A stretch of DNA of 64,000 nt from Nemopilema nomurai (GCA_003864495.1 ML133427.1:1507247-1571246); one strand, 5' to 3'. Counted from the first letter of the stretch, positions 1 to 20,600 are shown. The notes: generated by a model from the letters alone, not told the origin. Translations and numbers: made by a program.

Positions 1-160
1 GGAGGATGTCGTTTTACAGCAGGTGTGGGCGGGAGAACACTGACATCAGCGCCTGTATCCACCAAGAAACGTGTACCAGTGGCACGGTCGGTGACGTAGA
101 AGAGGCGACTGTGGTGTGTGGTGCCAGTAGGACTTGTCGCCGCTAGTCGCTGGCTTGGGA
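1..160 (-). CDS. pol: Ty3/Gypsy pol, retropepsin start (partial)
   Basis: In the -1 frame relative to gag, the minus strand encodes a segment ending in FLVDTGADVSVLPP, the active-site loop of retroviral-type aspartic proteases, with DTGA catalytic. The frame is open to the window edge. It overlaps the end of gag, so it would be expressed by -1 frameshifting or by another recoding event. The right-hand limit given here is only where the frame becomes recognisable. Confidence 0.8.
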
Positions 161-1054
161 GTTTTCCGAATGCTGGGTTGAGTTGGCAGCTGTGAAGGAG
201 CATGGCATGGTACAATGGTGGGCATCTGATCCAAATTTGCGATGGTACCAACAAATGGAGCTTTGGGATCGGGAAGCACTGGCATCACGGCGATAAGCAG
301 AAGACGGTGAAGCTGCTGGACTGCGACCACGGGAGCGAGAACGAGAATATGGGCGAGAACGAGGCTGGAATCGACCTTGTGTGACAAGTGTAGCCAGTTG
401 CGTCGTAAGGCTGTTGACCTGGTTGCGGAGGTCGTGGAGTTCCTTGGCGACGGAGGAGTCAGCGGGAGATGGCGAGATGTGCGAGAGGGATGGCTGTGGA
501 GGAGCAACTTCAAGAATTTTGTCAGCTAGCAGGGCGAGTTCGTCGAGCTGAACGGTGTCAGGGGTCGAGGCCAAGATTAGCTGAATGTTTTGCGGCAAAC
601 GTTGGAGAAAAAGTCGTTTTAAAATGCCATTTTCCAAATTGTTCTCACCAAGGAGTTGACGCATTCGTCGCAGCAGTTGGGAAGGTTTTCTGTCACCAAG
701 TTCTTCAGATATGAGCAGTTGGTCGAACCGCTTTTGTTCGGAGGCCGAAGTTCGTTTTATGAGTTCCGATTTCAAAACATCAAAAGGATTTGTAGGAGGA
801 GGTGAAATTAAAATGTCCCTGATTTCCTGGGCAATGTCTGGCTGTAGCGAGGATATCACGTACGCGAATTTGGTGGGCTGAGAGGTGATATTGCGGGTAT
901 GGAATTGGGCTTCAACTTGGGCAAACCAGACAATCGGGTCGTTTGGCCAGTATGGAGGAAGTTTCAATGCAAAAGCCTGGACCGTGGGCGATGTAGCTGA
1001 AGTTGTCGATGTGGAGGGCAATGCAGCGTCGGTGGATGGCGAATCGTTATTCAT
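143..1054 (-). CDS. gag: Ty3/Gypsy Gag polyprotein
   Basis: The 303-residue frame starts at an ATG giving MNNDSPSTD and stops with TAG at 143. An upstream in-frame ATG at 1189 would add 45 hydrophobic residues and is probably not used, because it overlaps the presumed primer-binding site. The early segment, with LPPYWPNDPIVWFAQVEAQF, is the conserved start of the Gypsy capsid family. A capsid helical region follows, then a Ser/Arg-rich nucleic-acid-binding segment around residues 230-270, and a Cys/His cluster (CWYHRKFG...HHC...PC) near the end in place of a classic CCHC knuckle. Gag would form the particle that packages element RNA. No internal stop is seen. Confidence 0.85.
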   Translation of the reverse strand: MNNDSPSTDAALPSTSTTSATSPTVQAFALKLPPYWPNDPIVWFAQVEAQFHTRNITSQPTKFAYVISSLQPDIAQEIRDILISPPPTNPFDVLKSELIKRTSASEQKRFDQLLISEELGDRKPSQLLRRMRQLLGENNLENGILKRLFLQRLPQNIQLILASTPDTVQLDELALLADKILEVAPPQPSLSHISPSPADSSVAKELHDLRNQVNSLTTQLATLVTQGRFQPRSRPYSRSRSRGRSPAASPSSAYRRDASASRSQSSICWYHRKFGSDAHHCTMPCSFTAANSTQHSENSQASD

Positions 1055-1170
1055 GGTGATGGTGAAATGGCAATGAAAATGTCGCGAAATGAATGGGCAA
1101 AATAACACCAAATATGAACAAGGGTGAATCCAAGAATAAACGGCGATAAAATCGAAAAGGAACAGTAAAA

Positions 1171-1188
1171 ACAACGTCGTGGTTACCA
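1171..1188 (-). other. Probable tRNA primer-binding site of the Ty3/Gypsy element
   Basis: On the minus strand the stretch begins TGGTAACCACGACG. It starts with the TGG that pairs with a tRNA CCA end, and it lies between the putative LTR and the gag start, where a minus-strand primer site belongs. The matching tRNA was not identified. Confidence 0.5.
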
Positions 1189-1440
1189 ATTTAATAGATC
1201 GATATGGCTGTGCATGAATTCGATTTTATTAATAAAGTTATCGTAATGAACGATCTCACCAATCTTTAGCTGTATGCCTGTTATTACCGCTTTAGGCCGT
1301 CGACAGAATGAAAACCAGTCTTTTGTGTTTTTGGTATGTCTTTTCTCAAGCAAATCGAAGAACTCACTAACTAACGTTTTGGGCTCGTATATACATGATA
1401 TGATGATTCATTACCTAATGTAAATAAGTTGGCGTGGGAA
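1189..1440 (-). repeat. Probable 5' LTR of the Ty3/Gypsy element (edges approximate)
   Basis: Upstream of the primer site on the minus strand there is a TATATA-type box near 1385-1400 and an AATAAA-like signal near 1220-1232, as expected for U3 and R-U5. No TG...CA ends or target duplication could be fixed without the second LTR. The far edge is a guess. Confidence 0.4.
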
Positions 1441-1788
1441 AGGAAGGGCTAGGCGAGCTGTGAATAGCTTATGAAAAGAGTTGCAAGTAGATGTGTCCGA
1501 TGGGTGAAGGTGTAAACAAAAGAGAGGAAATGTTGTCATGGTTGAGAAAGGATAGTGATGCAAGGAAATTCCTATAGGTGAAGTAAACAGGATGATTATG
1601 GATTGCTGGATGAGGAAAAATAAGAATGAATGGAATCACTACATGATAACCAATTAGATTCTTGGCACATTTGCTCTTTAGGCAACAAGGAAAATGACAA
1701 AGCAGTAATTTGAAAACTTTTTTCGGTTATAGAAAATCATGATTAATTACTTTAGGGCATGAAAATGTGTTTGATTTAGAAAAGCTAC

Positions 1789-2786
1789 CTCTTCATTGGT
1801 TTTCTCTAAGGAAAGAAAGACCCTTCTCCCTTCTGTGTCTGTTACAGTGATGTGATCTTTTCCAAGTGGTGGCAAGGTATGGACATATTTTCTGCTTGGC
1901 ATAACAAATTTCCTATCATTCTCAAAAAATGCATCAGAAATTGCTTCAAAATGATCATCATCTTCAATAAGTTCTTCATCCATTTTCAACCTCTTTGACT
2001 GTGGAAGTCTTGGAGCTATTTATAAGAAGAGAGGATATAGCTTGACAAGTTTATTTTCTTCTTGTTAACAGACCACAAATATTTTATGCATTCAATTTTA
2101 CAACGATTACAGTGACAGTTACTCAATCTCAGCTTACCAAGACTCTCTAAGAAATCTCCATCATCAACCTCTTCCACAGCAAACTTTGAACTTGATGAAA
2201 GTAATTTAAATGAGTCTGCTCCTCCTTTCTGTGTGCTTGCTTCATGGACAGGTTCTTTTTGTTTTGATGATCTAGATTTTGCCGATGGAAAATCATCTAG
2301 AGAAAGAAGAGAATATAAAAGCTTATAGAAGAGACAAACCTAAACATGACTTATGCAACCACCTATTGAAAACTGTATATTCAATTGTATATTATAAATT
2401 CTTACACCTGGGGCAAATTAAGATAACACCAATTATTTCCTGCAATTGGCAAGGCCACACCATTTGGAAAATGAAGAATCTGCTCACACACCTAATTTTA
2501 GAGAATTTTTTCCATTTCTTAACTTTTTAATAATGCAAATTATAGATAAAAACTGAAGCCAATTGTTGCTTGATGAACCTAAAAACATAGCCCTACTGAT
2601 GCCAAGGTAGAATATTTCGCCATTAACCACACTCTATATTTAATTGATCAATATCATGGCTGGAATCTAGTTCTTACCTTCATCTAATTCATTCAAGGCA
2701 TCTAAATCGTCGTTGATATCTTCTTCATACTTATCAATATCTCCATATGTATTGTAGTATTCTTCCGGCAAATCGAAATCTTCCAT
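1789..2786 (-). CDS. CHTF18: CTF18 (chromosome transmission fidelity 18), N-terminal exons only
   Basis: Three exons read on the minus strand: 2786-2678, 2296-2138 and 2015-1789, all with GT-AG borders and matching phases. They encode an acidic N-terminus (MEDFDLPEEYYN, then a Glu/Asp-rich stretch) and a segment with DHITVTDTEGRRVFLSLE. That segment corresponds to the conserved block just before the AAA+ domain in vertebrate CHTF18. CTF18 is the large subunit of the alternative clamp loader that handles PCNA and supports sister-chromatid cohesion and polymerase epsilon. Exon 3 ends in phase 0 at a GTAGCT donor, and no further exon was recognised before the Ty3/Gypsy element. The AAA+ and C-terminal parts must lie beyond the left edge, or the locus is a truncated copy. 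It is head-to-head with aconitase. Confidence 0.8.
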
Positions 2787-2937
2787 CCTCGATCCCTATT
2801 TATGTGGACAAAAAAGCAGTTAGATGGTTCCGAATCGCGATTGCATGAACATCGGGATAGAAAAATACAGCTAGTGATTGTAAGTTTGTATATCCTTCAG
2901 AAGCCTCGAGAATTAAACATTTAAACGATATTATTCC
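2787..2937. promoter_or_regulatory. Shared bidirectional promoter/5' UTR between CTF18 and aconitase
   Basis: Only 151 bp separate the CTF18 ATG (minus) from the proposed aconitase ATG (plus), so both transcripts must start here or inside each other's first exon. A nine-codon upstream ORF on the plus strand (2845-2874) would precede the aconitase start if it is transcribed. No CAGTGN loop flanked by a stem, the core of the iron-responsive element found in vertebrate ACO2 mRNA, is visible. Confidence 0.55.
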
Positions 2938-12689
<9,752 letters not shown>

Positions 12690-15600
12690 TAGTTAAAAAC
12701 GAATGCTTATTTATCAATGTATATTTGCGAAAAATTGTTCGTCAAATAGAAATTTTGTTTAGGAGGAGAATTTTCGAGCTAATAGCCTTGGTTCATTGCT
12801 ATGCGTGTTGTAAATGGCGTGTCTCATCAAAGTTGATTAATTTTTAAAGCAATGCTAAATTTTGATATTTTAAGGCCCGTCAAACTTAACCTTGGCCTTC
12901 TTGCAACTGATTGAGCGGTTTATTTGTGTTCATTTCCTCTGAAATTAAATATTTCTGTCTACCACATTTTTTGCTAATTCCCCGTCGAGTACCAAGATTA
13001 TCAGAAAATCTAACTTCAAATCATTTTAAAGATCTCATCGTATCCAAACTTCTAATCCAAAAAGCAGTCTAGAGAATATTTTTTCCTAGGTATAAGATAT
13101 AAGAATGTTTTTGCCTTGATATCAATAGATATGTCTCAACTAGTGTTGTTTGTTTGTTTTGAACCAGAAAGTTCATTGATTTCTCTACAAACACAGCCTG
13201 TCTTAGCAAGAAACAAAAATCTCAATAAATCTTTTGCCCAAGCAAGCAATGCCGATATTTAGCAAGCTATCTTTGCAAATTAAAAGTCGATATAAAAATA
13301 GGTGCTTGAAACTAGTTAATGACTAATGCAGAAATAAAGATTTGTAGCAGAAATAAAGATTTGTAAAAGGAATTCAGGCAAGGCTAAGCTAAATCAAAAG
13401 ATTTTCATTCAATATAAAATTTACAATTGACACAAAAGTGGGTTGGAATTTGAAATGATACACGAGTTCGTGGGGCCTAACATTGGGAACACGTGTTCAA
13501 TATTTACGACGTCTCTTCGACATTTCCTGAAATTGCAAATTCCTTGGTAATTACGGCCATTAATTAAGTCAAGTGCTTACTTGTGCGTCTTCGCAGAAGC
13601 AAAGCAAGATTGCTTTCTCACTTCCTTTATTATGCTACAGTATTTCCATGATTAAATAGGCCGATGGAACAAATCCCTCCAATTCATTATTTACCCTAGT
13701 CTCATATCTAAATTCAAAATGGGGTCTATCAACAAATAGGGCAAGGCTTGACTAACAGACATAAAACTAAATCAAAATTTGAAAACTTTGAATCGCACAC
13801 GTAATTGAACAATGAATTACGCACATTGTGAATATAACCGAAATTCAACACTTCCTCGCGTCTTACAGAAAACGAACTAATTCACCATCAGGCGACAATA
13901 CCCCGACATGACAAATATGAGAATTAACGAAATAATTTACCTCGGTACATTGTCTATTCGCCAAGCTTTCACACAAGATGCTCCTAGCGCACAACATCCT
14001 CAAAAACTGCAGCCTAACGAATGCGTATCAAAGTGATTGGGAAATGAAAGTGCTGCGTGATGGCGTGCGCATTATCATCCCAAGGGGATTCCGAACAAAG
14101 GGCCTAAATTCTCCATGGAGAACTAATATTTTCGGTCTTTACAAAAGCATTACAACATTCAAAAGAGTAAAAAAGGAGCATCGAGCGGGCCCTAGATTAT
14201 TAAATATCAACGATGGAAATATTTGCAAAGGAAATTGAAGAATTAAAACATCGAATCTAATTGGTTTGTGAAATCTGCTATCATGTCGTCTATATCCGCC
14301 ATTATTGAATCTGTTGCCGCAAAGCTGGGGGAAAAGATGTAAAAAAATTAGATGAAGATGACGCAGGTTTAAGACAAACATAAGTGGAATATGTTTGGAG
14401 TAATGCGACATTAGAAAACTAGCACGAAGATCAAGAAACATTTTGAGTCATGTTCACTTATGTTTAGCGAAATAGGCCAGCCTGAAACTCGAGTATTGAA
14501 AATTACAGTTATCTGATCCAGTCTGTGACACATATCGTAGAAATATTGAATAAAAATATACTAAAAATAAGGTCTTCCGACCGTATGAAAACGGGTTTCA
14601 AAACTGTAGATAGCTCAATCAGCAAACCAAAAATGGCCTTTGTTATGGTTGAATTAAAGCGTAGGTTTAAATGCTCAATAAAGGCCAGGGTTCGTCTTGG
14701 GAATCAAAAGCCCTTCTGGCTGAGGTCGTCCAATTAGGAATAAAAGAGCATAATTTGACACGCACTCGTCGTCTATTTTTGACTTGGCTGACTCCGTGCT
14801 TTCCTCTGGTGCTTGTTCTGGAATTGCCACTGCGGGAACAGAACAAATTGCAGTTAGCTGACTACCGATGCATCAGAAGACAGAAAAGAGGTGTGCAAAG
14901 ATTCTTGTGCTTGCAACACCCTTTGTACAATTCATCCCAAGGGGTTAAAAAGAACAATTCTTTGCATGGGTCCCAAAAGGTTCAGCAGGCTGTATTTTTG
15001 GTAAATGCATTTCAATAGCGCGTTGACGGGAAGCATTTGCGATTCACCGTGTTTGCCACAAAATTAACCGAAGGCAAGGAAATAAAGCGAGTCGCATCAA
15101 AAATGGCAATGATATGTCCAAAGGAAGTTATCCTATCAGATGCAGTCACCAAACGCCATTTGGCATCACTGGGGCCTTCTAAGAGTCATCGAGAAAAGGG
15201 TAAGGATCATTTTTGGTCAAATCAAACTTGCTTGTAGTCCAGTCTAATAGCGGAAAGATTCGACAATGTTTTTTAAATCGAAGCCTTTCGAAAGGCAGTG
15301 ATGATTTAGGTTAGCTAAGTATGGTGTTTTGTCAAGAGACTTCAGTTTAAGTGCATTGAAACAGTTCTTTGAAAATAAGTTCGATATTTACCGTTAACCG
15401 GGGCATGTTTTGCCACTTTTCCTCTGAAAGTTTCGCGGATTTTTTCATCCAAGGGGCCTGGAACCGAAAGAAATGACGAAATCATTCATGACGTAGTATT
15501 AACAGAGATTGCTCTTAAACTTGGTATACACCATTAACATAAATATCGTTAATAACAAAGTCTTGGACACATGCAAACTCGTTCGTCAAATCAACGAAAA

Positions 15601-15736
15601 CAATCAATCAGTTATGACGTATTATTAGAAGAATGTACGCATAAAAACGTTGATAAGCTGACAAGCAAAACTCTTTGACAAGCAAAACAAATTTGAAAGA
15701 TTGCGGCATTGATTGGAAATAAAGTGCTGCGAAGGA
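12690..15736. other. Intergenic region between aconitase and the F-box gene
   Basis: This holds the aconitase 3' UTR and about 3 kb of AT-rich sequence. Several AATAAA motifs occur around 13220-13350. The plus-strand frames between 13978 and 15237 are short, broken and have no family I recognise. They could be remnants of a decayed element but show no catalytic motif. No RNA gene was seen. Confidence 0.6.
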
Positions 15737-17198
15737 ATGGGTTGTGGAAGTTCGAAGCAAGTCAGGCGAGTGGCATGGGCCGATAACGAGACTGGGGCAT
15801 GGAGAGCAAGGTTCAAACAGAGACTGGAAAAGAAACGTGAGAATAAGTCGAAGTTTGAATTTGTAAATAGGTTGGTGAGCGGAGTGGAGAGAGCAGCTTC
15901 TTTAGCGACCAACTGGAGAAAAGCTTCAAAAGAGCAGTCCCCTTATTTTTAGGCCACAGCCATAATAATTGGTATCATTGGGCTGCAGAATAGAAATCAG
16001 TCGCGCCAACTGACTAGATTTTCCCAAAAAGAGAATCTTAGTACGATCTTATATAATGATGTTGGGCTTCAAAACTTGTAACATGTAACAGTGCTAGGTG
16101 TAATCAATTTGTAGCTAATAAAAGAGAAATAGCCAATGCGTCTGACCCATATCAATGTAGTGATGTATTCTCAATGCCTTCATAAAGCACAACTTTCTTC
16201 TATTGTATGCAATCGCATCATCCTTCTGGTGATTTTGTTTTCCAGTGAAAGAGAGCAAGATCTTTTCACACCTGGAGATAGTGCTGTTGATCTTCGAAGT
16301 GAGGCAGTGCATTATCAAGCACTTGAACATCATGGATAGATGCAACTTATCACGAATCACCCAAGCAGTTTACACGTCGTGCAAGAGGGATGCATACGCC
16401 ATCAAAGAGATTGATGTATCCGATGACCGGCGCGTGAGAGGAAGGAACCTTCAACTGTACACGAGGAAGCTTGGGATTCGAACTGTGACAAGCATCCGAC
16501 TATTGGCACTGCAAGGCACATCTGTACACCCACGTGATGTAGAAGGAATTATCGAAAAGTGCGAGAACGTTGAAGTACTCAAACTTGGCGACCAGCAGAT
16601 CAGTAAAAAGCTGATTGTATCAGTATCAAAGATGTTGTTGTTGCTCAAAGAGCTGTGGATTATCAATGCAGGCTCATTAAACATCCACATAATTCGAGTT
16701 GTGGGGAAATGTCTCGACAATATCGAAGGGTTGTTTTTACCCAATGCAAAGCAGCTGGATGACAAGAGCATGATGGTTATTTCAGAGAAAATGCTTAACC
16801 TGCGGAAGTTGTCGCTGCGTGGATGCGATGGCATAACCGATCTTGGCATTCAGCACATTGTTCTGAAATGCAAATCGCTCGAGTATCTGGACGTGTCTAT
16901 GACGCGGACGATGGCCTACCCAACATGCATTTGGATCACAAAAATCGCACGCAACTTGGCCAAAATTGTCGTCTCGAACACAAGGATTTATGACTGTGGG
17001 TCTCGCGTGCTGAAAATGAACTTCAAAGAGCGGGGCCTGGACCCCAAGAAGTGCGTCATTTTGTGCAAGACGTGCAATGAATACTGCCCAACCTCAATTA
17101 ACACCAGCGAGAAGCACTTGATCGAACACAACAAGACGCATTTCCAACAACCCGCCATTCTGACGGAGTACAGGCGTAGAAGGGGCAATCGGCGATGA
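15737..17198 (+). CDS. F-box/LRR-like protein with predicted N-myristoylated start
   Basis: Two exons (15737-15836 and 16246-17198; GT-AG intron, phase 1) give 350 aa. The start MGCGSSK fits the N-myristoylation consensus (Gly2, Ser6, Lys7) with an adjacent palmitoylatable Cys3, and the ATG has G at -3 and +4. Residues about 40-80 (HLEIVLLIF... to HLNIMDRCNLSRI) look like a divergent F-box. After this come leucine-rich repeats of the cysteine-containing type, including LRKLSLRGCDGITDLGIQ and LEYLDVS. Near the C-terminus a CKTCNEYC...H...H cluster could bind zinc. By family analogy it would be a substrate receptor for an SCF ubiquitin ligase, held at a membrane; this is inference. Without splicing, exon 1 would read on to a 72-residue product ending at 15952. 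The exon join rests on phase and position, not on homology. I do not recognise an orthologue. Confidence 0.65.
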
Positions 17199-17659
17199 CA
17201 GATGCATTTTAGCTTATGTTTGTATCTGCTTAATATTCAGGTTATTTATTGTACGTCTTTGTGAATTTATGATATTCGTTGGTTTTCCGTATCAACAATT
17301 AGGCTCAATTGATAATCTCCTTTGCTGGTGTTGCTAAAAGCACTATAGTAGAAAACTATGGCAAATTGCTAGAAAATGTATACGTTTACATGAAATGAAG
17401 GATAAAAGTATGTTTAGTAACAAAGGTTAAATTTCAATAGAGAGAAAATGGTCCAAATCTTATGACAACTGGTGAGGTAGCTTAAATTTGGAGGGCCAAA
17501 TCGACCGCAAGAATTACGATAACATTTATCATAAATAATTACAAAAAACGAGCCAAGAACTACCAAATTTCGTAAAGATGAAAGCTTTGAACATCTTAGC
17601 ATTCTTGAATTCTCAAAACACCGGTTTCTCAAAAAACAGCTAATAAATATTACCAAGCA
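17199..17659. other. Convergent 3' UTR overlap zone between the F-box gene and Caskin
   Basis: The nearest AATAAA for the plus-strand F-box gene is at 17642-17647, almost at the Caskin stop. The nearest AATAAA for Caskin on the minus strand is at 17245-17250, about 50 bp past the F-box stop. If these are used, the two 3' UTRs overlap by about 400 bp. No other gene is seen here. Confidence 0.45.
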
Positions 17660-20600
17660 CTATTTCCGATGCATTCGTTGCATTTGGGCAAATAATGCTA
17701 AGGTCGACTTACCTGAGAATGTTCTTGATCTTTCCGGTGCCATACTTTCTGCAGTGTTTTGCGAAGTTTCTTTTGCTGCCTCCGGTTTTTTGCCGGACAT
17801 GCTATCCCTTCTGGGGGGTGTGGGCGGGGGCACCTTCCTGAGGGACGGTTTCCGGGTGACCGACTCGCTTGGAGCTTTGGGTGGTAATTCTGCATCCGGA
17901 CCCGGTCGCTGCGTCGGTATTGGCTTAATTCCAGAAAAGGACTTCGTTCGAGTTGGCGTGACAGCAGCAGGTGGCGCCGATTGTTGTGGTTGTTGCTGGC
18001 TTTGCTGCCAGAAATCTGGAATACAGAAAAAAATCAGATATCCAGACCCGTCTACTTTCTTACTAATTTCATAAAATTAAGTGAACAAATGCATGAACAG
18101 AGCTTAAGCTTTTTACAGGGTGAAAATTTGCCGATTAAAATTAACAGAAATACATGACATGCGCTATGGATTTGTAAACATTGTTCTATAGTGCAAGTGT
18201 AATTCAAGATATTCATAATACTTTTTTCGAGACAACTGAACGATTGTCAGTTGATTTGTAGGAGGTCTGTCATCCAGTACAACCCGTATTTAACTCTGTT
18301 GAGAACTGTTTCTACTAAACTACGTATTTGCCTTTTCAATTCGATATGAAACGACATTTGAGAAATATTTGAGGTTTAAATAATTAAATATCAAAATGTT
18401 TGGAGTTATACGAATAATCAATTTACCTAACTGTAATAACAAATTACGTAAAATTGTAGGATTACTACAAATGCGTTGAAATTTGAATCTTATAACACTG
18501 AGCAAAAGCACCTCTAATCTGCACACTCAAGTGCCTATTGCATAACGTCACTTTTGGCATCGAATTGAGGTTATTGTCCTTCCGATGCTAATCTGCCTGA
18601 TGTCCTTAGGGATAGTTTAAGGGGCGATTGTATATTGTTAGAGGGGTAAAGCCCGTGCTTCTGGGGTGTTGATGCTCTAAGAAACAATGTCACAGCATTG
18701 TGATACAACAGCCTTAATAACCTTAGAACCAAATGACAAACATCACCTCTTGAGCGCGCAGCAGTCACTGACGTTTCAGACTCTTCATTGGGAGTAGCAG
18801 CAGCAACAGCTTTCAGATTCGGCTTTTGGGGTGTTGTTGGTTTAATAACAGCTGGTGCCTCGGTTGCACGATACTCGGAAGCAGTTCGCACCTGTCCCAC
18901 ATTTTGTCCTGGCCTCGGCTTCGGTTTCGGTTTCGGAGCTACTGGCTGTGACGATGTCCGTAAACGAGGCCGCGGTGCTTCGTCCTTCCCATTTTGGTTT
19001 ACTCTTTGGGTCTGGGCTCTAACCGGAGCCATCGGGGGCCTCGGTATAGCTGGCTCTCCACTGGGATTGGACGACTCTTTGCCAGAAGGAGGCGGGAGAT
19101 TGTCTCGATTTGGTAAGAACGCGCTTTCTAGCTCACTCGCCGGGGGTGGTGCTGGAAAACTAAAATCTCGAGACGAGTCTTCGACGACGTCAGATTTCGG
19201 TGACATGGTGTGATTCGGCGTTGCTTCTGGCTTTGGGGGTTTGAACTGGGGTAGTGGAACCCCCTCTCGGATAGCGGAGTCAGCTTTTGCGGCGATTGGT
19301 GGAGGAACAGTATCCCTTGACATGGGGGCCTTTGGAAACGATGCCTCGCTCGTCGCGCCTACAAGAAGATTGAACGCAACCCCCTCTCAGAATGAAGCAG
19401 AACAGGAGAACAGTAAAGCACTCAGTAACCGGGTGTTTCAAAGTTTCATGATCATAACATATTGAAAATATTCCTTGCACCAGAAACTAAGGGTAGTCTA
19501 CTGGAAACTAGAATTAATCAATAGGGAACTAGGCAACAACCACCAAGAGTGAAATCAAAACAAATTAGAGGAATCACCCTCTAGTGTTTTCGATCCGCAT
19601 CTTGCTATTTATTCGGTCAGTTTTTGGTTATCTTCCGACGTTTGCATACTCTGAGGAGTGGCGGACGAAAAAAGTACTTTTAAGTATGCGAAAAATAGTT
19701 CCGCTTTTTCTAGCAATTGTGAAGTTTTGTATTTGTATTTTGTTTCTACAAAGCACTTGTTCACAATTAGAGGAATGTTTCCCTAATGACACTCCTTTAT
19801 CTTAGACGTGAACATTGGAAATGTTGGTTGGTATAATTTGGTGGAAATCAACATGTTTTCCTTCTGTACACAAATGATTTAGTCCTTTGGTTGCACACAT
19901 CTTGCATCGGATGCAAATTTCACTCTGATCGATACCATAAATGCAGCGAGGCTTACAAAAACCAAGATTTTTAAAAATAACATTGCAAGCCATTGAATTA
20001 GCTCTGGCATACATGACAAAGTTCGAGAGAAATTTTGATAACTGCCACTACAAAACCGGCAATCCATAGCTGTTCTAGTTGAAATGGTATCATGTCGTGT
20101 AGCGACGTTGCTAGAAGAAGCTTTCAATGCGTCACTGTTTTTGCACAGTCCTTGCAATAATAAGAGACGTAACATATAAGATATCGTCTTGCCAATGCTG
20201 TTCGGATTTGCTCAGCCTCATTCCAAAACGTGGACAATGCGAACGAGGCTCCGAAGCACCCTTACCTGCAACAACAGCATCAAGCTCCGCTGTTAGCTCC
20301 ACGTCAGACAATTTATGCACCGCAAGCAGCAACTTCTTTTGGTGGCCTTTTTTCTTGATTTCTATCATTTCTAGATCGGAGAGATCCAAGTCCTTTATGA
20401 AATCCATTTCATCAAAGCCGCCCTCTATGAAGTTCCCCTCATAGGCCGCCATGTTCAGTAGTCCTAGCCACTGGCCCACCTCAGCCTGGAAGCGGAAAAG
20501 CAAGCCTAATAAACGGTATTTCTACTAGACGAGGATTAGAAACAACAAGAAATGTTGGCAATAAAGGTAGTTGAATTATTAGAAGTGAGAAATTTTGCGA

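Larger units (their letters stand above)
1..1440 (-). mobile_element. Ty3/Gypsy LTR retrotransposon, 5' portion, running off the left edge
   Basis: Read on the minus strand, this holds a probable LTR and leader, an intact gag frame, and then an aspartic protease frame cut by the window edge. The gag matches the Gypsy-type capsid family ending in a CWYH...C...PC motif, and the protease carries VDTGADVSV. Reverse transcriptase, RNase H and integrase would lie beyond base 1. The outer boundary near 1440 is approximate because no second LTR is present for comparison. The element follows exon 3 of CTF18 in the same orientation, so it probably sits in a CTF18 intron. Intact reading frames suggest a fairly young insertion. 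Confidence 0.85.

Noticed and set aside
46..513. 155-codon minus-strand frame overlapping gag
   Set aside because: It runs in a different frame from both gag and protease, has no family similarity and is a shadow of the retroelement.
2787..2937. Iron-responsive element in the aconitase 5' UTR, as in vertebrates
   Set aside because: No CAGTGN loop with flanking stem is present on the plus strand of this gap.
13978..15237. Chain of plus-strand frames between aconitase and the F-box gene
   Set aside because: They are short, in different frames, with no recognisable motif and no supporting splice signals.
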